64,000 nt of DNA. Origin: Geovibrio ferrireducens (lineage in GTDB: Bacteria > Chrysiogenota > Deferribacteres > Deferribacterales > Geovibrionaceae). Below are positions 16,834 through 27,710 of the stretch, one piece after another. A program made the translations under genes and the position numbers. The stretch covers positions 1-64,000 of the forward strand of contig NZ_JAJAPB010000003.1 in assembly GCF_026226615.1 (NCBI RefSeq), in the 5' to 3' direction. The notes beneath the pieces are model-generated. The model was not told the origin of the DNA and searched no databases. It saw only the letters and a list, made by a program, of their open reading frames with translations. Positions within the stretch are counted from its first letter, which is position 1. Every line of letters begins with the position of its first letter.

Positions 16834-17946
16834 TTACGCGCCTATTGGATTGTATTTTCGCATTGCGACGCTGTTCACAAGACCAAGCATCGCCATGAAT
16901 GTAAGCAGTGATGACCCGCCGTAGCTGAATATGGGCAGGGGTATACCCACAACAGGCATTATGCCCATTGTCATGGCGGAGTTTACAAAAAACTGAAAGA
17001 ATATATAAGCTGCAACGGCAACACATATGACCTTGCCGGAGGCTTCCCTGGTTTCCATTGAGATGCTCAGCACACGCACAATCATAAACAGAAACATGCA
17101 GATTATTATGGAAGCGCCGACGAGTCCGGTCTCTTCCGCCACAACGGAGAAAATGAAGTCAGTATGCCTTTCCGGGATAAACTTAAGATGGGACTGTGTC
17201 CCCTCCATGAAGCCTTTGCCCCAGATTCCGCCGCTGCCTATGCCTATTTTGGACTGAATAACGTGATAGCCTGAACCGAAGGGATCTTTCTCCGGGTCAA
17301 GAAATGTCATCACCCTTTGGCGCTGATAGTCTTTCAGGAAAAACATCCACATCACAGGCAGGAACACTGCGGCGGAAACTGCGGCAAAAACAAACGGCAT
17401 GCGTTTGATGCCTATGAAGAGAATAACAATACCCCAGATTACAAGGAAGCTGCCCGCTGTTCCGAGATCCGGCTGGAGAAATATCAGAATAAACGGAGGC
17501 AAAAGCGGGAGAATCTTTATGAAAATATCTTTAAAACCGAGTTTGAGATCATCGTATGAGATAAACATGCGCGCCAGAGTCAGTACCCAGATAAATTTAA
17601 AGAACTCCGAAGGCTGAATACGGGAACCGCCAATAATAATCCATCTTCTTGCGCCCATAATAGGCGGCATGAGAAGAACAAAAAAAAGCGCCGCACAGCC
17701 CAAAACATAAAGCACCGGGAGATACTTTACCAAACGCTGGTGTCCCACCCACGATATAAAAAAGAAAACCGCAAAGCCCAGAACAACCCAGAGAACCTGT
17801 TTTTCATAATAATCTCTTATCACATCCGCCTGAGCATCAAATGATGCACTGTAAACGGCGGCGCAGCTCATTGTCAGAACTATGGCAATGATTGTGACAA
17901 GCGCCTTGTCTATATTCTCAATTTCCTTTTTTTTCAGCCCTAACAT
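16834..17946 (-). CDS. rodA: RodA peptidoglycan polymerase (SEDS family)
   Basis: A SEDS glycosyltransferase that polymerises lipid II for lateral wall growth, working with PBP2. The 370-residue protein has about ten membrane spans and family signatures ARRWIIIGGSRIQPSEFFK and the C-terminal MPVVGIPLPIFSYGGSSLL. It overlaps mrdA by 29 bases, which fits one-to-one production of the enzyme pair. Confidence 0.95.
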   Translation of the reverse strand: MLGLKKKEIENIDKALVTIIAIVLTMSCAAVYSASFDAQADVIRDYYEKQVLWVVLGFAVFFFISWVGHQRLVKYLPVLYVLGCAALFFVLLMPPIMGARRWIIIGGSRIQPSEFFKFIWVLTLARMFISYDDLKLGFKDIFIKILPLLPPFILIFLQPDLGTAGSFLVIWGIVILFIGIKRMPFVFAAVSAAVFLPVMWMFFLKDYQRQRVMTFLDPEKDPFGSGYHVIQSKIGIGSGGIWGKGFMEGTQSHLKFIPERHTDFIFSVVAEETGLVGASIIICMFLFMIVRVLSISMETREASGKVICVAVAAYIFFQFFVNSAMTMGIMPVVGIPLPIFSYGGSSLLTFMAMLGLVNSVAMRKYNPIGA

Positions 17947-19753
17947 ATCCTAAATCCACAAGTTTATTGACGATTGCGCCTGCAACCGGGGCGGCGCTTC
18001 TGCTGCCTGAGCCTCCGTGCTGCATAAGAATGGCAATGGCGTATTTCGGGTTATCCTCCGGGACAACAGCACCGAACCATGCGTGGTCACGCATGAACTC
18101 AGGTATCTCATCGTCTTTCATATGCTCCGTTTTGCTCAGGGAAACAACCTGTGCAGTGCCAGTCTTGCCGCCGTAGCTTACCCCTTCCACCCTTGCCCTG
18201 TAACCTGTTCCCGTGTTTCCGTAGATAACCTTCACCATGCCGTCCATGAGTGCGTCATCTATCCACTTGGGGATCTCAATCTCCGCCACTGTCTCCATCG
18301 GCGTATGTATCTTAACATCGGTGACAGGGTTATGCACAAACTCAACCACCTTCGGCTTCATAACCGTTCCGCCGTTAAAAATACCCGCGAGCATCACAGC
18401 TATCTGAAGAGGTGTGGTAGTCATATAACCCTGCCCTATGCTGGTGATGATCGTTTCGCCCGGATACCATGACTCCTTGAACTTGCGTCTTTTCCAGTCT
18501 CTTCCGGGGAAGAAGCCTGATTTTTCGTTGGGGAGATCAATGCCTGTGGTTTTGCCGAGACCCAGAGTTGTCGAATACTTCTCGATGTCGTCAATGCCGA
18601 GGTTAAGCCCAAGCTGATAGAAATACACGTCGCAGGATTCGGCTATGGCATCTATTAGAGCAAGTGAGCCGTGCCCTTCCTTCTTCCAGCATCTGTAAGT
18701 GAAGTTGCCGTAACGCATCTCCCCTGTGCATGTTACCCTTGAATCAAGAGAGATCTTCCTTTCAAGAAGCCCCGCCATCCCCATGAGAATCTTATAAACC
18801 GAACCGGGAGGATAAGCACCCTCAATGGCTCTGTTAAGGAGAGGCTTTGTCTGATCGGTCATAATACCCATTCTTTCCCCGGAGGTGTGAAAGGGCGAAA
18901 ATATATTAAGGTCGTATGTAGGCGCTGAATAAAGCGCCATTACGCCGAAAGTTTCTATATCAAGCACAACAGCGGCGCCCTTTTTCCCTTCGAAGATATT
19001 ATGGATAGATCTCTGTAAATCCATATCAAGAGTGAGAACAAGGTCGTTTCCGGTGATAGTGTGCTTCTCGGAAAGGGTTTTGATCGGGCGGCCGTAGCTG
19101 TCCACCTCTACCTGCCTTGCGCCGTCCACTCCTCTCAGTTCCTGCTCGTAAACTCTTTCTATTCCGGTTTTACCTATCATATCCCCGCTGGAATATGAGG
19201 AGTCATTCTTGAGGTCATTCTCAGTAACCTCTGAGAGATAACCGAGTATATGGCTTAAGGCTCTGCTGTCCAGATATTCCCTTACCGATTCTATATCCAC
19301 CTCAAGCCCTTTGAAGTCATTGTAGTTTTCGAGAATCTCGGCAACCTGCTCAAAAGTGAGCCCGCGGGCTATAACCGCAGGTTCATAGAAATATGAGCGT
19401 CTGATTGATTTCATTGCATACTCGCGGTCTATATGCACATATTTTGAAAGCCCCTGAATAAGCTCGTCAATATCCCCGGCATCCTCTTTTACAACCTTAA
19501 GCTCGTAGCTGGGGGTATTTTTGACAAGGAGTCTTCCCTTGCGGTCGAATATAAAGCCTCTGTCGGCACGCACCTTAACGATACGGATGCGGTTATTCTC
19601 CGAAAGCCTTTTATATTTGTCGAACTCATATATCTGAAGATAAACCAGACGTACTACAAGACCGGCGAACATCAGGATGACTATGCCGATGAACCAGTAG
19701 GTTCTGCGCTTATAATACTCCAGAACTTCGTCTTTCAGTACTTTTAAAAGCAC
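17918..19753 (-). CDS. mrdA: Penicillin-binding protein 2
   Basis: The transpeptidase of the elongasome. The 611-residue protein has one N-terminal membrane helix (about 17-40), the PBP dimerisation domain, and a transpeptidase domain with SVYK (near residue 316, active Ser), SCD, and KTGTAQV. The start is a GTG at 19753 with GGAGG 6 bases upstream; no ATG lies close downstream in frame. It overlaps mreD by 44 bases and rodA by 29 bases. Confidence 0.94.
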   Translation of the reverse strand: MLLKVLKDEVLEYYKRRTYWFIGIVILMFAGLVVRLVYLQIYEFDKYKRLSENNRIRIVKVRADRGFIFDRKGRLLVKNTPSYELKVVKEDAGDIDELIQGLSKYVHIDREYAMKSIRRSYFYEPAVIARGLTFEQVAEILENYNDFKGLEVDIESVREYLDSRALSHILGYLSEVTENDLKNDSSYSSGDMIGKTGIERVYEQELRGVDGARQVEVDSYGRPIKTLSEKHTITGNDLVLTLDMDLQRSIHNIFEGKKGAAVVLDIETFGVMALYSAPTYDLNIFSPFHTSGERMGIMTDQTKPLLNRAIEGAYPPGSVYKILMGMAGLLERKISLDSRVTCTGEMRYGNFTYRCWKKEGHGSLALIDAIAESCDVYFYQLGLNLGIDDIEKYSTTLGLGKTTGIDLPNEKSGFFPGRDWKRRKFKESWYPGETIITSIGQGYMTTTPLQIAVMLAGIFNGGTVMKPKVVEFVHNPVTDVKIHTPMETVAEIEIPKWIDDALMDGMVKVIYGNTGTGYRARVEGVSYGGKTGTAQVVSLSKTEHMKDDEIPEFMRDHAWFGAVVPEDNPKYAIAILMQHGGSGSRSAAPVAGAIVNKLVDLGYVRAEKKGN

Positions 19754-20189
19754 CGGTGACCTCCGTGACTAACACAAGCGCTACCAAGGCAAGAGTGTTG
19801 ATTAACAGATAATACAGATATGCGCCTAAGAACGGTGTTTTCAGATAATCGTTCATTGCCATATTCAGAAAGACATGTATGGCGATAAGTCCGAAACGGA
19901 AAAAGAATCTGGAAAAAAACTTCTGCATGTCAAAAAACACGCCTGCCTTGAGGGTGATTACTCCGTAGAAGAAATAGATCAAGACTCCCGGCCCCAGATA
20001 CCCGCTCCGGACAAAATCACTGAAAAGACCGAAAATAACCGCGTGCCAGATGTAGTTTGTTTCATCCAGTTTTTCCAGTACAGCAATATAGACGATCAGT
20101 ATGAACGAAACAGGGTTCAGAAAACCGAAAACCGAATTCGCCAGAACATGGAGAACAAGAAGAGTGAGAATCAGCAGCACATAATACAT
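19710..20189 (-). CDS. mreD: Rod shape-determining protein MreD
   Basis: A small (159-residue) integral membrane protein of the elongasome with about five hydrophobic segments. The sequence is poorly conserved, as is normal for MreD. It is identified mainly by its place between mreC (5 bases upstream) and mrdA (44-base overlap) plus the pattern LxNxxFGFLNPVSFI near its start. Confidence 0.85.
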   Translation of the reverse strand: MYYVLLILTLLVLHVLANSVFGFLNPVSFILIVYIAVLEKLDETNYIWHAVIFGLFSDFVRSGYLGPGVLIYFFYGVITLKAGVFFDMQKFFSRFFFRFGLIAIHVFLNMAMNDYLKTPFLGAYLYYLLINTLALVALVLVTEVTGAFKSTERRSSGVL

Positions 20190-20194
20190 AAGCG

Positions 20195-20992
20195 CTACCT
20201 TTTCAGCACCAGAACATTTTCCAGCTTATAGAAATCCACAACGGGACGCACGAACAGATCCTGAAAAAGACCGGTGTCCCGCACGTCCACCCTGTCCACC
20301 ACGCCGACCGCTATCCCTTTGGGGTACACACCGCCGAGGCCTGATGTTATAAGCTCGTCCTTTATCTGAACCTTGTCCAGCCTGTCGTAGTAGTCAACCA
20401 CAAGCTGGCCTTCGCCGTTGCCTCTTATTATGCCCACCGCTCTGGTGCGTTTATTCATAACGCTGGCATTGTTTTTTATGTTAAGGATAACGTCAACACG
20501 CGCGGTGTTGTTGTACACCTCGCTGACGGAACCCACCAGACCCTCAAAGCTGATTACCGGATCTTTCACTTCGATCCCGTCTTCCGAACCGCGGTCTATT
20601 ATTATGTATTTCAGATAGCCGTCAACGTTTCTGCCCACAACATTGCACGCAACAGACTGAAAGCTGTATGCCTCTTTGAAGTTAAGAAGCTTTTTCAGCC
20701 TTTCATATTCCAGAACCTTTTCGCGAAGGAGGGAGTTTTCCATTTTCAGCCTGTCGTTCTTATCCTTAAGGTCAAGGTTATCCTGACGGACGTAAACAAG
20801 ATTTATATACCCGGTCCACACGTCGCCGAAAAATCCGGCAGTCTTGGAAGAGTAATAAATAAAGGGATTTACGACGTTGCCGAAAATCCCCTTGAATGGT
20901 CCGTTAATTTCAGGGTTCTGCACCTGAAGCAGAATAAGGAAAAGAAGAAAGGCTGTTATTCCTGCTATCTTTTTCCAGCCGTTCATTGGCAA
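20195..20992 (-). CDS. mreC: Rod shape-determining protein MreC
   Basis: A periplasmic scaffold that links MreB filaments to the wall synthases. The 265-residue protein has one N-terminal membrane helix (about 8-24), a coiled coil (about 72-105) and the beta-barrel domain with VVGRNVDGYLKYIIIDRG and the GLVGSVSEV and TSGLGGVYPKGIAVG motifs. It lies one base from mreB and 5 bases from mreD. Confidence 0.94.
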   Translation of the reverse strand: MPMNGWKKIAGITAFLLFLILLQVQNPEINGPFKGIFGNVVNPFIYYSSKTAGFFGDVWTGYINLVYVRQDNLDLKDKNDRLKMENSLLREKVLEYERLKKLLNFKEAYSFQSVACNVVGRNVDGYLKYIIIDRGSEDGIEVKDPVISFEGLVGSVSEVYNNTARVDVILNIKNNASVMNKRTRAVGIIRGNGEGQLVVDYYDRLDKVQIKDELITSGLGGVYPKGIAVGVVDRVDVRDTGLFQDLFVRPVVDFYKLENVLVLKR

Positions 20993-20993
20993 A

Positions 20994-22022
<1,029 letters not shown>

Positions 22023-22141
22023 TTACCTCCGGCTTGCATGCTGAAATAAATCAAAACTCATGCTTATGCAACTATTATGTGACGGTTTCGGCAAAATTAA
22101 TGACACTTCAAATGCCGGAAAGGTCATAAATAATTTCTTTC

Positions 22142-22177
22142 TTGTAATAGATTAAAGATTTTTGTATAACAAGTCAA
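22142..22177. promoter_or_regulatory. Overlapping divergent promoters for lysS (+) and mreB (-)
   Basis: Plus strand: TTGTAA (22142-22147), 17-base spacer, TATAAC (22165-22170), pointing at lysS. Minus strand: TTGACT (22172-22177), 17-base spacer, TAATCT (22149-22154), or alternatively TATACA at 22163-22168, pointing at mreB. The two promoters face each other within the same 36 bases, so RNA polymerase cannot occupy both at once. This would link synthesis of wall-growth genes and lysyl-tRNA synthetase. Confidence 0.5.
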
Positions 22178-22287
22178 CACATTAAGATGGATAAAACACA
22201 TTATTCATATATTACATCCTGCCTTTGAAAACTGCTTCAGCAAAGGGTTTCGCCGCAGGCAATCATTAAGGAGAAAACACACTCAAC

Positions 22288-23763
22288 ATGGATCAGCACC
22301 GTCTGGAAAAACTTCAAAAACTGGCCGAAAAAAAAGTTCAACCTTATGTAAACTCATTCAAGGTTCCTTTCAGCATAAAGGACGTGTCGGAAAGATTCGA
22401 AAACACTGACGGACATGAACTTCTTGAAAAAAAATACACCTTCACCGTTGCCGGGCGCATCATGGCGATCAGGCAGTTCGGCAAGGCTACTTTCCTCAAC
22501 CTTAAAGACAGAACGGGAAATATTCAGGCTTATCTCAAAAAAGGCGACTTACCGGAAGAGCAGTACAGCGTGTTTGAACTCACCGATGTAGGCGACTTTG
22601 TGAGTATCTCCGGCTTTGTCTTCAAAACAAAAACAGGCGAACTCACCGTTTATGCAGAGAAATTCAGCCTGCTCACAAAAACCCTCAGAGACCTGCCGGA
22701 GAAGTTTCACGGCCTGAAAGACGTTGAACAGAGATACCGCAGGAGATACGTAGATCTTATAGTTAATGATAATGTACGTGACATTTTCCGCAAAAGAAGC
22801 GCTATCATACAGGAGGTAAGGAACTTCTTCCTCTCCAAAGACTTTATGGAGGTTGAAACCCCCATGATGCAGCCTATTGCGGGCGGTGCGACGGCGAAAC
22901 CGTTTATCACGCATCACAATGCGCTGGATATGGCGCTGTACATGCGCATTGCACCGGAGCTTTACCTCAAAAGGCTTGTTATCGGCGGTTTTGAACGTGT
23001 TTTTGAAATTAACCGGAGCTTCCGCAATGAGGGGCTTTCCACACGCCACAACCCCGAATTCACCATGATAGAATGGTACATGGCATATGCCGATTACCAC
23101 GACCTCATGGACATGATCGAACAATTTGTGAGAAATATTGCCGTAAAAATATGCGGAACAGCGAAAATTCCGTTCAATGGGCGTATAATAGATCTTGAGT
23201 CCCCGTGGAAAAGGATGAACATGGAGCAGGCTATTGTTGAACTCGGTGAAAAAGAGATCACTCAGGAGCAGCTTGCAGATTATGACTCAGCCAGAAAAAC
23301 CGCCGAAGGCTTAGGTATTTTTATAAACGAAAACTGGGGCAGAGGAAGAATAGTTCTGGAAATTTTTGAGAATACAGTTGAGGAAAAACTTTTTGATCCG
23401 ATATTTATTACAGATTATCCCAAAGAGGTTTCCCCTCTTGCCAAATCAAGAAAGGATAATCCGGAAATTACAGAGCGCTATGAGCTTTTCATAGGCGGTT
23501 TTGAGGTTTCCAACGGTTTTAATGAGCTCAACGACCCGATAGACCAAAAAGAAAGATTTGAGAAACAGGTTGCTGAAAAAGAAGCGGGGGACGAAGAAGC
23601 CCACGCAATGGACAGCGACTATATCCGCGCTCTTGAATACGGGCTTCCGCCCACGGCTGGCGCGGGTCTCGGTATAGACAGACTGGTGATGCTGCTCACT
23701 GACAGCCAGTCCATAAGAGAAGTAATTCTCTTCCCACATATGAGACCGGAGGATGCAGGTTAG
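22288..23763 (+). CDS. lysS: Lysyl-tRNA synthetase, class II
   Basis: Charges tRNA-Lys. The 491-residue protein has the N-terminal OB-fold anticodon-binding domain (about 55-140) and the class II catalytic core with motif 1 (FLSKDFMEVETPMMQP), motif 2 (FRNEGLSTRHNPEFTMIE) and motif 3 (GAGLGIDRLVML). The Shine-Dalgarno site is AAGGAGAA before the ATG. Its last 11 bases overlap a diguanylate cyclase gene. Confidence 0.97.
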   Translation: MDQHRLEKLQKLAEKKVQPYVNSFKVPFSIKDVSERFENTDGHELLEKKYTFTVAGRIMAIRQFGKATFLNLKDRTGNIQAYLKKGDLPEEQYSVFELTDVGDFVSISGFVFKTKTGELTVYAEKFSLLTKTLRDLPEKFHGLKDVEQRYRRRYVDLIVNDNVRDIFRKRSAIIQEVRNFFLSKDFMEVETPMMQPIAGGATAKPFITHHNALDMALYMRIAPELYLKRLVIGGFERVFEINRSFRNEGLSTRHNPEFTMIEWYMAYADYHDLMDMIEQFVRNIAVKICGTAKIPFNGRIIDLESPWKRMNMEQAIVELGEKEITQEQLADYDSARKTAEGLGIFINENWGRGRIVLEIFENTVEEKLFDPIFITDYPKEVSPLAKSRKDNPEITERYELFIGGFEVSNGFNELNDPIDQKERFEKQVAEKEAGDEEAHAMDSDYIRALEYGLPPTAGAGLGIDRLVMLLTDSQSIREVILFPHMRPEDAG

Positions 23764-24679
23764 TCCCACAGTTTACCGCTGCACACAAAGCGATGAAACG
23801 ACAGAAACACTGAAGCAGCTTTTTCCGGAAAGCATACCTTGGGACTGCGCCCGCAAAGAGGACGGTTCCAAGGTGATAATTTACGAAGTCCGCAAAGATG
23901 ATACTGCGGAAAAGCTTGCTTCCATGATGTCGTCAGAGAACTTCTTTCTGTTTATTGCAAACAGAGAGTTTGACCATCATTTTCTGTCACTTTCCAAGGA
24001 TTTCTTCTTTGAGTTTACGCACATCGATGATCCGGTTGAGGATCTCATAATCCACTACAATACCCTTGTGAAATATTTCGCCATGACTGTTGAGCTGCAA
24101 AAAAAGACGGAAGAGCTTGAAAACACGGTCTTTGAGCTTGCTTTTGCATCCACAAATGTTCTGGAACAGAACGAATTTCTTGAGCAAATGGCGAAAAAAG
24201 ACGGACTTACGCTTCTGTACAACCACTCATATTTTAAAGACAGACTTAAAAGCGAATTTGATAAATCCAAAAGATACGGCAACAGATTTACTGTTGCCCT
24301 CCTCGATCTGGACTTCTTTAAAAAAGTCAACGACAGTTACGGACACCCAAAAGGTGATGAAGTTCTCCGCGCGTTTGCTGTCATCATAGGCGAAAATATC
24401 CGCGAAACGGACATAGCAGCAAGATACGGCGGGGAGGAATTTGCAATCGTTTTCCCGGAAACAGACACTGCACACGCAGTAATAGCCCTTGAAAGAATCA
24501 AGCAGGGGCTGAAAGAAATAGTTTTTGAAAGCGAAACAGGATGTTTCAAAATAACATTCAGCGCAGGCGTAACAGAGTTTGACCAGAAGTTCTCCCACTC
24601 CGAAGAGATGATCCAGAACGCAGACAAAGCCCTCTACATCAGCAAACGCGACGGCAGAGACCGCACCACCGTTCTTTAA
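23753..24679 (+). CDS. GGDEF-domain diguanylate cyclase
   Basis: Makes cyclic-di-GMP. The 308-residue cytoplasmic protein has an unrecognised N-terminal domain (1-105) that might be a receiver-like fold, a coiled-coil linker (about 110-150) and a GGDEF domain with the active motif GGEEF near residues 227-231. An inhibitory I-site RETD lies exactly five residues before it, so the enzyme is probably active and product-inhibited. It overlaps lysS by 11 bases and is therefore translationally coupled to it. No membrane segments are seen. Confidence 0.9.
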   Translation: MQVSPTVYRCTQSDETTETLKQLFPESIPWDCARKEDGSKVIIYEVRKDDTAEKLASMMSSENFFLFIANREFDHHFLSLSKDFFFEFTHIDDPVEDLIIHYNTLVKYFAMTVELQKKTEELENTVFELAFASTNVLEQNEFLEQMAKKDGLTLLYNHSYFKDRLKSEFDKSKRYGNRFTVALLDLDFFKKVNDSYGHPKGDEVLRAFAVIIGENIRETDIAARYGGEEFAIVFPETDTAHAVIALERIKQGLKEIVFESETGCFKITFSAGVTEFDQKFSHSEEMIQNADKALYISKRDGRDRTTVL

Positions 24680-24742
24680 ATTTCACCGATTTTTCAGAAA
24701 AATAAAAATACCGCATTCCGCCCGTTTCAGACAGCAGCTTCC

Positions 24743-24773
24743 TCCGGAAGGCGGGTTATGTCCGCCGTCCGGA
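24743..24773. terminator. Symmetrical hairpin between converging genes
   Basis: TCCGGA-A-GGCGG, 7-base loop, CCGCC-G-TCCGGA: two perfect stem blocks separated by one mismatch. It lies between the ends of the GGDEF gene and serA. There is no T-run on either side, so it may protect the 3' ends or act with Rho rather than as a classical terminator. Confidence 0.5.
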
Positions 24774-24811
24774 TTCCTGCCGCAGTTATACTGTTAATTC
24801 AATCATTAATA

Positions 24812-26434
24812 TTAAAGAGTAACGACCTTGGCTTCTATTATGCCGGGGATCGCCTGAATCTGATCAAGAACAGTTTTCGGAACTTCGCTGTCAACGGAGA
24901 TGAACGAAATTGCATCCCCGCCTTTCAGGCGGCTGAGCTCAAAGCCCGCTATGTTGATATTGTTATTGCCGAGCAGGGTTCCTATCTTGCCCACAACGCC
25001 GGGTGTGTCGGTGTTTCTGATATAGATGTATGTGCCCTGACAGATCATATCAAGGAAGAACTGATCGAATATGGTAATGCGGCCGTAACCATCAGGGAAG
25101 ACAGTTCCGCCTATCACCTTTTCCTCTTTATCCGTAGTCACCTTCATGACAAGCAGGTCATTGAACTTGCCGTATGAAAGAGTCTTGCTCTCCTGAATGT
25201 CTATGCCTCTGTCTTTTGCGATGTACGGGGCGTTTATGTAGGAAACAGTCTCTTTCACATTGAACTCAAGAAGCCCTCTGAGGCCGGCTATTGTGAAAGC
25301 CTGAAAGTTAAACGGCGTGTCGAAGGTTCTCTCAAAGAAGTCTTCATCAAATTTATGTCCCACCATCGTAACTTCCACTCTTTCAGGCCTGCCTTTTGTG
25401 AGCTGCGCAAGGAGATGCCCCATTCTTTCAATAAGCTCAAAGTATTTCTGCATTTCAATACTGAGCTGAGACTTCATGAAGGGGATATTAACGGCGTTTT
25501 CGTATGATTTGCCGTGCAGAGCGTTCACCACCTGCTGGCAGATGAGAAGAGCCACATCACGCTGACCTTCCTCTGTGTTTGCGCCTATGTGGGGCGTAAC
25601 AAAGAGGTTGTCGAGGGTAAGAAGCCTGTTTTCGCCGAGGGGCTCCTTAGTGAAAACATCCACGGCAGCAGAAAACACCTTGCCGGATACGAGGGCATCG
25701 TAGAGATCGTCCTCATTAACTATACCGCCTCTGGCGCAGTTAACGATCACCACGTGGTCCTTCATCATATCTATCTCTTTCTTTGTGATCAGGTTTTTGG
25801 TTTCATCCGTAAGCGGAGTATGGAAGGTGATAACATCCGCCTGCCTGAGAACCTCCTCAAGGCTGTCACAGAGGGTAACTCCCAGAGCATCCGCTTTGGC
25901 CTGTTTTATGTACGGGTCAAAGGAGACAATTTTCATTCCGAAGCTTTTCGCCCTGATGGCAACATTTCCGCCTATACGTCCGAGGCCGACTATACCGAGG
26001 GTTTTACCGTGAAGCTGAATACCCATGAACTTCTTTCTGTCCCATTTGACAGATTTTACAGAGTCATTCGCAGCGGGAATTTTCCTCACAGCGGCAAGCA
26101 TCATGCCCATTGTAAGCTCTGTCGCGGCAAGAGTATTGCCCGTGGGGGCGTTCATAACGATTATCCCTTTCTTGCTGGCGGCTTCTATATCCACATTGTC
26201 AAGACCCACACCCGCACGGCCGAGAATTTTGAGCTTGCCGGGGTTTTCTATGAGTTCGGCTGTGACGGTGGTTCCGCTTCTCGTGATTGCTGCGTCGTAG
26301 TTGCCGATAATCTGTTTCAGGTCGTCATTTTTAATGCCGGCTCTGATGTCTACGTTTATATCTCCCGCATCCTTAAGTATCTTAACGCCTTCCTCGGAGA
26401 TATGATCCGTGATTATTACATCAAATTTTGCCAT
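24812..26434 (-). CDS. serA: D-3-phosphoglycerate dehydrogenase (long form)
   Basis: First step of serine synthesis from 3-phosphoglycerate. The 540-residue protein is the long type: substrate/NAD domains with GLGRIGGNVA (about 149-158), the catalytic Arg in NCARGGIVNE, Glu in DVFTKEPLGE and His in TPHIGANT, then an ASB domain (about 320-450) and a C-terminal ACT domain (about 465-540) for feedback by serine. It is a single-gene unit converging on the GGDEF gene. Confidence 0.96.
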   Translation of the reverse strand: MAKFDVIITDHISEEGVKILKDAGDINVDIRAGIKNDDLKQIIGNYDAAITRSGTTVTAELIENPGKLKILGRAGVGLDNVDIEAASKKGIIVMNAPTGNTLAATELTMGMMLAAVRKIPAANDSVKSVKWDRKKFMGIQLHGKTLGIVGLGRIGGNVAIRAKSFGMKIVSFDPYIKQAKADALGVTLCDSLEEVLRQADVITFHTPLTDETKNLITKKEIDMMKDHVVIVNCARGGIVNEDDLYDALVSGKVFSAAVDVFTKEPLGENRLLTLDNLFVTPHIGANTEEGQRDVALLICQQVVNALHGKSYENAVNIPFMKSQLSIEMQKYFELIERMGHLLAQLTKGRPERVEVTMVGHKFDEDFFERTFDTPFNFQAFTIAGLRGLLEFNVKETVSYINAPYIAKDRGIDIQESKTLSYGKFNDLLVMKVTTDKEEKVIGGTVFPDGYGRITIFDQFFLDMICQGTYIYIRNTDTPGVVGKIGTLLGNNNINIAGFELSRLKGGDAISFISVDSEVPKTVLDQIQAIPGIIEAKVVTL

Positions 26435-26628
26435 TCGCTGCCCTCTTCTATAGGTATAATTTGCATCCCGTCCCTGACGAACTCAGCGGGAGCGTACAGA
26501 CTACCAAAACGCTTATCAGATCGCAATAAGATACTAAATATTAACCGAAATAGAACGGAATTAACAAATGAAAAGAGCTTAAATTTGTCCGGATCATAAT
26601 TTTTACAATCATGGGTATACTAATTGAC

Positions 26629-26657
26629 TTGGCAGAATGAGGATGTGTTGCTATAGT
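26629..26657 (+). promoter_or_regulatory. Promoter of the hemE-hemH-ubiA-ubiX operon
   Basis: TTGGCA (26629-26634), exactly 17 bases, then an extended -10 TGC-TATAGT (hexamer 26652-26657). The predicted start site is about 39 bases before the hemE ATG. Confidence 0.65.
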
Positions 26658-26702
26658 TTCATGGCAATTATAATGGTATCAAAAAATTTCACGGAGAACT
26701 AA

Positions 26703-27710
26703 ATGGCTTTCAATGACCTTTTATTAAGAACACTGAACGGGGAAAAAACCGACAGACCACCCATCTGGCTTATGAGGCAGGCAGGAAGGTACATGAAGGA
26801 ATACAGAGACGTGAGAAGTAAGGTCAGCTTCCTTGAGCTCTGCAAAACCCCTGAGCTTGCCTGCGAAGTCGTGCTTCAGCCTATAGATGCTTTCGGGCTG
26901 GACTGCGCAATACTTTTTTCCGATATTCTCGTTCCCATCGAGCCTATGGGAGTTAATCTGGATTTCAAACCCGCTCCATATATTTCAAACCCTGTCAGAA
27001 CCCTTGAGGACGCAGACAGGATGAGGCTTGTAAACCCAAAAACGGAGCTTAAGTTCGTCATGGATGCCATCAAGCTCATGATCAGTAAGCTGAATGTGCC
27101 GCTTATAGGCTTCTCTGGCGCACCTTTCACCCTTGCCTGCTACATGATAGAGGGTGAAGGCTCAAAAAGCTTCCTCGAAGTCAAAAAACTCATGCACAAC
27201 AACACAAAGGCCTACACAGTGCTGATGGAAAAACTTACGGACAACACTATCTCCTACCTCCAGGCTCAGGTTGACAGCGGCTGCCCCGTTGTGCAGATGT
27301 TCGACACATGGGCGGGGCTTGTCTCCACATACGAATACGAAGAATTCATATTCCCCTATGTGCAGAGGGTTGCTGAATCTGTCAAAGGCGCTCATTTCAT
27401 CTACTTCGCAAAAGACAGTTCATCGTTCTACCCGCTTATTAAAAACCTGAACTGCGCCGCCCTCGGCGTGGACTGGAAAATAAGCCTTAAACAGGCAGAT
27501 GCCGCTCTGGATCACAAGTTTGTCCTTCAGGGGAATATGGACCCGGCGCTTCTTTTCGCTGATAAGGACACAATCACAAAATACGCAAACATCATCCTTG
27601 AGGAAGGAAAATCGCTCAAAGGGCACATCTTCAACCTCGGCCACGGCATAATGCCCAAGACTCCGGTTGAAAATGTCAAGCACCTTGTGGATATAGTTAA
27701 AGGCGTTTAA
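26703..27710 (+). CDS. hemE: Uroporphyrinogen decarboxylase
   Basis: Decarboxylates uroporphyrinogen III to coproporphyrinogen III in haem synthesis. The 335-residue protein has the N-terminal signature PPIWLMRQAGRYMKEYR with the substrate-binding Arg residues, the ILFSDILVPIEPMG loop with the catalytic Asp, and the GFSGAPFTLACYMIEG motif. Its stop codon overlaps the hemH start by one base (TAATG). Confidence 0.97.
   Translation: MAFNDLLLRTLNGEKTDRPPIWLMRQAGRYMKEYRDVRSKVSFLELCKTPELACEVVLQPIDAFGLDCAILFSDILVPIEPMGVNLDFKPAPYISNPVRTLEDADRMRLVNPKTELKFVMDAIKLMISKLNVPLIGFSGAPFTLACYMIEGEGSKSFLEVKKLMHNNTKAYTVLMEKLTDNTISYLQAQVDSGCPVVQMFDTWAGLVSTYEYEEFIFPYVQRVAESVKGAHFIYFAKDSSSFYPLIKNLNCAALGVDWKISLKQADAALDHKFVLQGNMDPALLFADKDTITKYANIILEEGKSLKGHIFNLGHGIMPKTPVENVKHLVDIVKGV

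Noticed and set aside
25514-26599. Long plus-strand open frame (361 codons) opposite serA
   Set aside because: It lies antisense over conserved serA motifs, has no ribosome site or family pattern, and follows from serA codon bias.
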